Below are positions 13,827 to 17,811 of a stretch of 17,811 nt of DNA, piece by piece. Both the position numbers and the translations under genes were made by a program. Location: NCBI RefSeq assembly GCF_048323755.1, contig NZ_JBLWFS010000045.1, positions 1 to 17,811 on the forward strand, given 5' to 3'. The notes beneath the pieces were generated by a model, which saw nothing but the letters and a program-made list of their open reading frames with translations, ran no database searches and had not been told where the DNA came from. Source of the stretch: Alkalihalobacterium sp048323755. Its GTDB lineage: Bacteria > Bacillota > Bacilli > Bacillales > Bacillaceae_F. Numbering within the stretch: position 1 is the stretch's first letter; every line of letters starts with the position of its first letter.

Positions 13827-14933
13827 ATGAGCATTGACCACATTCTCGAGCGTGCAGTGAACGGGGAACGAATTTCATTAGAAGACTGCATCGAGCTCTA
13901 TAAAAGTGATGAAGTAGAAAAAATGGGTGAGGCAGCAAATACGATTATGAAAAAATGGCACCCAGAACCAGTGACAACTTTTGTTATCGGTAGGAACGTG
14001 AACTATACAAATTTCTGTGATACGTATTGTCGCTTTTGTGCATTTTACAGACCACCAGGGCATGCAGAAGGCTATGTTCTTGAAGATGAAGAAGTATTCA
14101 AGAAAATTCAAGAAACTGTTGATGTTGGTGGAACTGAAATCTTAATGCAAGGTGGAACGAATCCAGATCTGCCATTTTCATATTACACAGATTTATTAAA
14201 AAAGATAAAAGAGCGCTTTGATATTACGATGCACTCTTTTTCACCTGCTGAAATTTACAAAATGGCTGAAGTCTCCGGCTTGTCTTTAGAAGAAGTTCTA
14301 ATTCAACTAAAAGAAGCGGGATTAGATTCCGTGCCGGGTGGCGGTGCTGAGATTTTAACTGAAGAGACTCGCAGACGGGTAAGTCGAATAAAAGATACGT
14401 GGCAAGAGTGGATCGATTGTATGAAAACCGTTAAGAAAGTGGGCATGCACGGTACAGCCACAATGGTTATTGGTTTAGGTGAAACGATTGAAGAACGTGC
14501 ACTTCACCTTCAACGAGTCCGTGATGCACAAGATGAAGCAGATTGTTTCCTTGCGTTTATTTCTTGGACATTCCAACCCGATAACACCAACCTAAAAGGT
14601 GAAAAAATTTCACCACGAGGGTATTTAAAAAATGTCGCAATCTCTCGTATCTTCTTAGATAATATTGCGAACTTCCAGTCGTCTTGGGTGACGATGGGGC
14701 CTGAAGTAGGAAAACAATCGTTATCTTACGGTTGTAACGACTTCGGCAGTACGATGATGGAAGAAAATGTTGTATCTGCTGCGGGGACAACCCATAAAGT
14801 AAATACAAATCAGATTTTGCAATTAATACGAGAAGCGGGTAAAATTCCAGCGCAACGTAATACAAAATATAAGACTTTACGCGTATTTGATAACGACGAA
14901 AAAACAGCAAAAGATTTTGTTATGCAAAACTAA
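13827..14933 (+). CDS. mqnC: Dehypoxanthine futalosine cyclase (radical SAM), menaquinone synthesis
   Basis: The 368-residue radical SAM enzyme cyclises dehypoxanthine futalosine in the futalosine route to menaquinone. The iron-sulfur motif CDTYCRFC (Cys64, Cys68, Cys71) is followed by AFYRPPGHAEGY, and EILMQGGTNPDLP and DSVPGGGAEIL are typical of MqnC and the related MqnE/CofH group. Start choice is between ATG 13818 (only 2 bases after GGGGG) and ATG 13827 (11 bases after it); I prefer 13827, which gives the usual length and start of the family. It lies alone between a repeat and a terminator. No other mqn gene is visible here. B. subtilis uses the classical men pathway and lacks this gene, so its presence helps place the organism. 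MqnE is the main alternative but has a different overall sequence. Confidence 0.88.
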   Translation: MSIDHILERAVNGERISLEDCIELYKSDEVEKMGEAANTIMKKWHPEPVTTFVIGRNVNYTNFCDTYCRFCAFYRPPGHAEGYVLEDEEVFKKIQETVDVGGTEILMQGGTNPDLPFSYYTDLLKKIKERFDITMHSFSPAEIYKMAEVSGLSLEEVLIQLKEAGLDSVPGGGAEILTEETRRRVSRIKDTWQEWIDCMKTVKKVGMHGTATMVIGLGETIEERALHLQRVRDAQDEADCFLAFISWTFQPDNTNLKGEKISPRGYLKNVAISRIFLDNIANFQSSWVTMGPEVGKQSLSYGCNDFGSTMMEENVVSAAGTTHKVNTNQILQLIREAGKIPAQRNTKYKTLRVFDNDEKTAKDFVMQN

Positions 14934-14950
14934 TTGAAATCAATGATCAG

Positions 14951-14984
14951 AGGAGATGGCCTTAAAAGGTCATCTCCCTTTTTA
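14951..14984 (+). terminator. Intrinsic terminator after mqnC
   Basis: AGGAGATGGCCT (14951-14962) pairs with AGGTCATCTCCCT (14967-14978), with one G-U pair, and T5 follows. Confidence 0.85.
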
Positions 14985-15002
14985 ATAATGAAAACAGATT
15001 AG

Positions 15003-15048
15003 TTAAAAATTTCAAAATAATATGATATAATGAATGAATATTCATTCA
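15003..15048 (+). promoter_or_regulatory. Promoter with FadR-like palindromic operator
   Basis: TATAAT at 15026-15031 has a weak -35 TTAAAA at 15003-15008 (spacer 17). The 18-bp sequence TGAATGAATATTCATTCA at 15031-15048 matches the recalled B. subtilis FadR (YsiA) consensus TGAATGAMTANTCATTCA throughout. It overlaps the last base of the -10 and the expected transcription start, a position that suits repression. Other TetR-family regulators also use such palindromes. Confidence 0.65.
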
Positions 15049-15125
15049 AAATGCGAGTGCGACTTTCAAGTAAATGATTGCGTTTTTTTGTAATAGAAAT
15101 AATAACACTCTAAGAGGTGAAAGAA

Positions 15126-16016
15126 ATGAAGCGTATTGGGCCACTGCTGATCATAGAAGGCCAAAATAACAGTAAAGTACCTTATTCTAGAAATATATTT
15201 ATTGATTGTCCTGAAAAAGTGTTAATCGATTGTGGAGCAGATCCTAAAACTCTTTTAGAGGTTAATGACCAGTTTGGTATTGAATTAATATTAAATACCC
15301 ACTATCATCCAGATCATACTCAGTATAATCATCTTTTCCCAAAGGCCGAAAAGTGGATAAATCCACTCGAGTTTGACACAGCAAGATCAATTGAAGGGAT
15401 TGCAAAAGCTAATGGGATATATGAAGAATGGGGAGAGGCTGGAATTGAGCAGTGGAAAAAACAACTGCCTCAGGAATGGGTAAACAATTTACAGCAAATT
15501 TCAGGAACGTATAAATATGAAGTAGAATATAGCTTTGGTGGGATTAAGACGGTGCTATTACACACACCAGGGCATACAGCGGGCTTATCTTCTCCCTACT
15601 TCCCGGATTTGGGTGTAGTCTATGTTGGTGATTATGACATGACGACATTTGGTCCGTGGTATAACGGTACGGATGGAAGTATTGAGGACTTTATTCAGTC
15701 TGGAAAGCGCCTGCTGACTCTTGATGCGAATACCTTTATAACAGGACACCAAAAAGGCATATTTTCCAAACAAGAATTCCAAGTAGAAATGCAGCGATTT
15801 TTAGAAGTAATTGACAAGCGGGATGAAATGATCGATTATTATGCTCGGCAAGGACTAACCTTTGAAGAATTAACAAACATTGGGATCTTTTATCCGAAGG
15901 AGGTACTAAAAGTACCAATTTTTAAAACGTGGGAACGTTGTGGGATACGAAAACATCTACATCGTCTTAACCTTACTGTATCTAAAATGCCCGAGGCGTA
16001 TGCAATTACAAAATAA
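15126..16016 (+). CDS. Metallo-beta-lactamase-fold hydrolase of unknown substrate
   Basis: The 296-residue protein has the complete dinuclear metal site of the fold: THYHPDH (His59, His61, Asp63, His64), PGHT (His150), GDYD (Asp169) and TGHQ (His208). An added C-terminal helical part (about 215-296, with FLEVIDKRDEMIDYYARQG) and an insertion at about 80-125 rich in Trp and Gln distinguish it from glyoxalase II. It has no signal peptide or membrane segment, so it should be cytoplasmic. I chose ATG 15126 because AAGAGGTGA (15112-15120) precedes it; the GTG at 15117 lies inside that site. The FadR-like operator suggests control by long-chain acyl-CoA and a role linked to fatty-acid or thioester metabolism, which is inference only. 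No strong terminator follows. Confidence 0.85.
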   Translation: MKRIGPLLIIEGQNNSKVPYSRNIFIDCPEKVLIDCGADPKTLLEVNDQFGIELILNTHYHPDHTQYNHLFPKAEKWINPLEFDTARSIEGIAKANGIYEEWGEAGIEQWKKQLPQEWVNNLQQISGTYKYEVEYSFGGIKTVLLHTPGHTAGLSSPYFPDLGVVYVGDYDMTTFGPWYNGTDGSIEDFIQSGKRLLTLDANTFITGHQKGIFSKQEFQVEMQRFLEVIDKRDEMIDYYARQGLTFEELTNIGIFYPKEVLKVPIFKTWERCGIRKHLHRLNLTVSKMPEAYAITK

Positions 16017-16126
16017 GACATAGACAACTCAAAGAAATGAGTGCTATATTTTCCATTATTTTTAGAATACTTATTTTTACTAAGAGAATTATACTAACAA
16101 TAAGTTGAAAGGAGGAGAATGTTCCA

Positions 16127-16279
16127 TTGAAGACGGATGGGCATCGAACGTATGCGACCTTTGAATGCGATCATTGTTTAATTGATTTAACTGAACATGA
16201 TGACGATTTATTTGATGATGAATCCAAAGAGTTTTATAAATCTTTAGCACAAATGATTGTTAGTAGTTATGACAGTTAG
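16127..16279 (+). CDS. Small acidic CxxC protein of unknown function
   Basis: This 50-residue protein starts at a TTG preceded by AAAGGAGGA (16108-16116), one of the best ribosome binding sites in the window, 10 bases upstream. It has one CxxC (ECDHC, Cys14 and Cys17), His6, His16 and His24, and an acidic middle (EHDDDLFDDE at 23-32). There is no membrane segment or signal. The strong terminator at 16298-16336 directly after it supports a real transcription unit. TATACT at 16090-16095 may be the -10, with no clear -35. The CxxC plus nearby histidines could bind a metal or be redox-active. I do not recognise the family. The next gene, ytxC, also uses TTG. Confidence 0.7.
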   Translation: MKTDGHRTYATFECDHCLIDLTEHDDDLFDDESKEFYKSLAQMIVSSYDS

Positions 16280-16297
16280 AGAACTCAACATTTATAG

Positions 16298-16336
16298 TAC
16301 GCTTATTTGTTTTTATAACAAATAAGCGTATTTTTT
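16298..16336 (+). terminator. Intrinsic terminator after the small CxxC gene
   Basis: A perfect 14-bp stem pairs 16298-16311 (TACGCTTATTTGTT) with 16317-16330, with loop TTTAT, and T6 follows. Confidence 0.92.
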
Positions 16337-16455
16337 AGTTCTTTTTTTTATAGCTTGTCATAGGAATGAATTAGAATGATTTGTCATGCACGAAGGCTTA
16401 CAACCGGGAAACGGTATAATAAATTGTTAATTCATCGGTTAAGGGGGATTTACCA

Positions 16456-17322
16456 TTGATTGCTATTCAATTTGAATCTCAGCAAGATTGCCAGCAAGTC
16501 TATAATCAACTTACCCGGTATATGTCTAAATATACTCAGTTAGGTTTGCAAGTAACGTTAGACATAGAGGAGGGGGAAGAAGATACGACGATCTACATCC
16601 AATATGAAGACGATGAAATCAACTTCTATGATTCATTTCATCCTTTGTTAGCATCTGTTCTTGCTCAACATGTAATCGAAACGAAGGAAGAAGATTGGCT
16701 GCTAGAAATTATTGATCAAATGTTTTATTTTAATGACCCCGAAGAGCAAGAGCAAATACTAAGTATAGCTTGCGAAATCATCAACGGAGATCGAGAAGAT
16801 ATACCGGCTATTCATTGTTTTTATGAGCGTGAAAATTATTTATATGAAGCCTTTGCAAAAGGCATTGACAAACATACTACATTTTACTATGAACCATTTT
16901 TAATATTTCGTTTGAAAGATTATGGTGAAATTTTAATTGACTGTGTTGAAATTGCCATAGATGAATACTTACTAGAACAAGAATATCAAAATATTGTGGA
17001 AAGCCTTCGCTACTTCCTAAAAACTGCTCCAAAGAAAATGAAAGAGCTTCATCTTGTATATGATGGTGAATTTTCTTTTTACGATGGTTCATTTAAAGGG
17101 ATTAGTAGAGAAGAAAAAGAACTTTTTCTTGAAGAAGCATTAGTTTTTGAAGGAGATTTAGACATCGACGAGATGGTTGTTTCACCACTCGTTAGTATTA
17201 ACCCAGAAACACTCCATATTTATACCGATGACGTAGATCAAGGAATTATTTATACACTACAAACGATTTTTCAAGAAAGAGCTGTCATTTATCCCTTAGG
17301 TGTATTTCATCGAGTAACGTAA
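16456..17322 (+). CDS. ytxC: Putative sporulation protein YtxC
   Basis: The 288-residue protein corresponds to YtxC, which lies upstream of thrS in Bacillus genomes; its biochemical role is unknown. It is strongly acidic, without signal peptide or membrane segment, so it is probably cytoplasmic. Recognisable family stretches include FLIFRLKDYGEILIDCVEIAIDEYLLEQEYQ (about 152-182) and the C-terminal LVSINPETLHIY (about 251-262). The TTG start at 16456 follows AAGGGGGA (16441-16448) at 7 bases; no ATG nearby fits better. TATAAT at 16415-16420 is a possible -10 but its -35 is unclear. Position between dnaI and thrS agrees with the family. B. subtilis length (about 280) is similar. Confidence 0.85.
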   Translation: MIAIQFESQQDCQQVYNQLTRYMSKYTQLGLQVTLDIEEGEEDTTIYIQYEDDEINFYDSFHPLLASVLAQHVIETKEEDWLLEIIDQMFYFNDPEEQEQILSIACEIINGDREDIPAIHCFYERENYLYEAFAKGIDKHTTFYYEPFLIFRLKDYGEILIDCVEIAIDEYLLEQEYQNIVESLRYFLKTAPKKMKELHLVYDGEFSFYDGSFKGISREEKELFLEEALVFEGDLDIDEMVVSPLVSINPETLHIYTDDVDQGIIYTLQTIFQERAVIYPLGVFHRVT

Positions 17323-17349
17323 AAGATTCATATTATTTTAAACGAAAAC

Positions 17350-17378
17350 TTGATTTTCTCCTAAGCAATTCATATAAT
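17350..17378 (+). promoter_or_regulatory. Sigma-A promoter of the T-box transcript
   Basis: TTGATT at 17350-17355 and TATAAT at 17373-17378 are separated by 17 bases. The expected start near 17385 precedes the T-box leader. Confidence 0.65.
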
Positions 17379-17399
17379 TACATACATATCAAACTTAAT

Positions 17400-17691
17400 G
17401 ATGTGTGATGTAATGATAAGGACATGAGTCTTCGTTTACGGTTTCCAGAGAAGGTAGAATTGCTGAGAACTACCTAACACGGAATGTTGACTTACCACCT
17501 TTGAACATTAGCAGGGAAATTACAGTATCTGCTAACGGCTCCAGACCGTTATTCTGTAGAATTGAGCTATAATTGCACGCTTATGTATGGCCATAGGTGG
17601 ATAGTGCTATTGATTGATTTTTGCAATTATGGAAACAAGGGTGGAACCACGAGACTAACACTCGTCCCTTTTTTGGGATGGGTGTTTTTTT
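17400..17691 (+). promoter_or_regulatory. T-box leader, threonine type, expected to precede thrS
   Basis: The T-box sequence AACAAGGGTGGAACCACGAG lies at 17634-17653. Upstream, stem I contains the AGAGAA segment (about 17447-17452), the distal GCTGAGAA loop region (17462-17469), and a specifier area CTTACCACCT (17491-17500). Candidate specifiers there (ACC at 17494-17496, also ACC at 17497-17499 and ACT at 17490-17492) are all threonine codons. Uncharged tRNA-Thr would bind here and prevent termination. ytxC directly upstream also points to thrS. The synthetase gene itself is not reached in the window; intron sequence begins immediately after the terminator. Confidence 0.88.
17659..17691 (+). 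terminator. Terminator of the T-box leader
   Basis: CACTCGTCCC (17659-17668) pairs with GGGATGGGTG (17675-17684) using two G-U pairs, with loop T6, and T7 follows at 17685-17691. The left arm overlaps the sequence that would pair with the T-box to form the antiterminator. Confidence 0.88.
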
Positions 17692-17811
17692 GTTCGCCCA
17701 GCATGGGCGAACTCTAACGGGTGAAAGTCCCGAGTACGACCTTGTAGCGGTAAGTACATAGCCAAAAGCAAGGGTGTCCATGGTGACGTGGAATCTGAAG
17801 GAAGCTCGAGG
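17692..17811 (+). mobile_element. 5' end of a group II intron, probably class C (partial)
   Basis: From 17692 the sequence follows the 5' part of domain I of class C introns. Blocks such as CAGCATGGGC, GGGTGAAAGTCCCGAG, GCAAGGGTGTCC and TGGAATCTGAAGGAAGC align, from memory, with the Oceanobacillus iheyensis intron. The first bases are GTTCG instead of the usual GTGYG. They form a perfect 8-bp stem with GGGCGAAC (17704-17711). The intron begins right after the T run of the T-box terminator; class C introns favour sites behind terminators. It lies in the same direction as transcription, so it could splice. Its reverse transcriptase gene, domains V and VI, and the 3' exon lie beyond the window edge. 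Confidence 0.85.

Noticed and set aside
14557..14910. Minus-strand open frame of 117 codons inside mqnC
   Set aside because: It is fully opposite a conserved enzyme gene and has no ribosome binding site or recognisable domain.
15003..15048. FadR-like palindrome as a simple terminator for mqnC
   Set aside because: It has no T run and no loop, and a strong terminator for mqnC already lies at 14951-14984.
1..17811. Prophage, defence or toxin-antitoxin system
   Set aside because: All larger genes are identifiable housekeeping or sporulation genes; only the intron end and small repeats are mobile in character.

Overview
The window is a low-GC, plus-strand-dense chromosomal segment from a spore-forming Bacillota of the family Bacillaceae. 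All recognisable genes lie on the + strand. They follow the order known around polA and thrS in Bacillus subtilis: polA, mutM, ytaF, coaE, gapB, speD, nrdR, dnaB, dnaI, ytxC and then a threonine-type T-box that should precede thrS. An hflK-hflC pair before polA and a futalosine-pathway mqnC after dnaI are not part of the B. subtilis arrangement. They suggest a less well-studied, perhaps alkaliphilic, branch of the family (inference).

Layout. 1-577: no gene; a 40-bp perfect palindrome, two partial copies of a structured repeat, and a consensus sigma-W-type promoter. 578-2463: hflK-hflC, ending in a strong terminator. 2612-7916: polA, mutM, ytaF and coaE, with a hairpin and a possible sporulation promoter in front of ytaF, and a triplicated 158-bp repeat between ytaF and coaE. 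8117-9229: gapB behind CcpN-like operators. 9482-10080: speD with a leader of about 140 nt. 10120-10305: a cloverleaf-like repeat with terminal inverted repeats. 10402-13573: nrdR, then dnaB-dnaI. 13604-13755: a second full copy of the structured repeat. 13789-16016: mqnC, then a metallo-beta-lactamase-fold gene behind a FadR-like palindrome. 16127-16279: an unrecognised 50-residue CxxC protein. 16456-17322: ytxC. 17350-17691: promoter, T-box leader and its terminator. 17692 to the end: the 5' end of a group II intron, apparently class C, starting directly after the T-box terminator's T run.

Functionally the window combines DNA replication and repair (polA, mutM, dnaB, dnaI), dNTP-synthesis control (nrdR), central metabolism (gapB, coaE, speD, mqnC), membrane quality control (hflKC) and sporulation-associated proteins (ytaF, ytxC). 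No phage, toxin or defence system is visible. The most interesting material is regulatory and mobile: the intron in the thrS leader, the sigma-W and FadR-like sites, the ytaF hairpin and promoter arrangement, and three different families of structured repeats. All claims come from reading the sequence; no database search or folding program was run.
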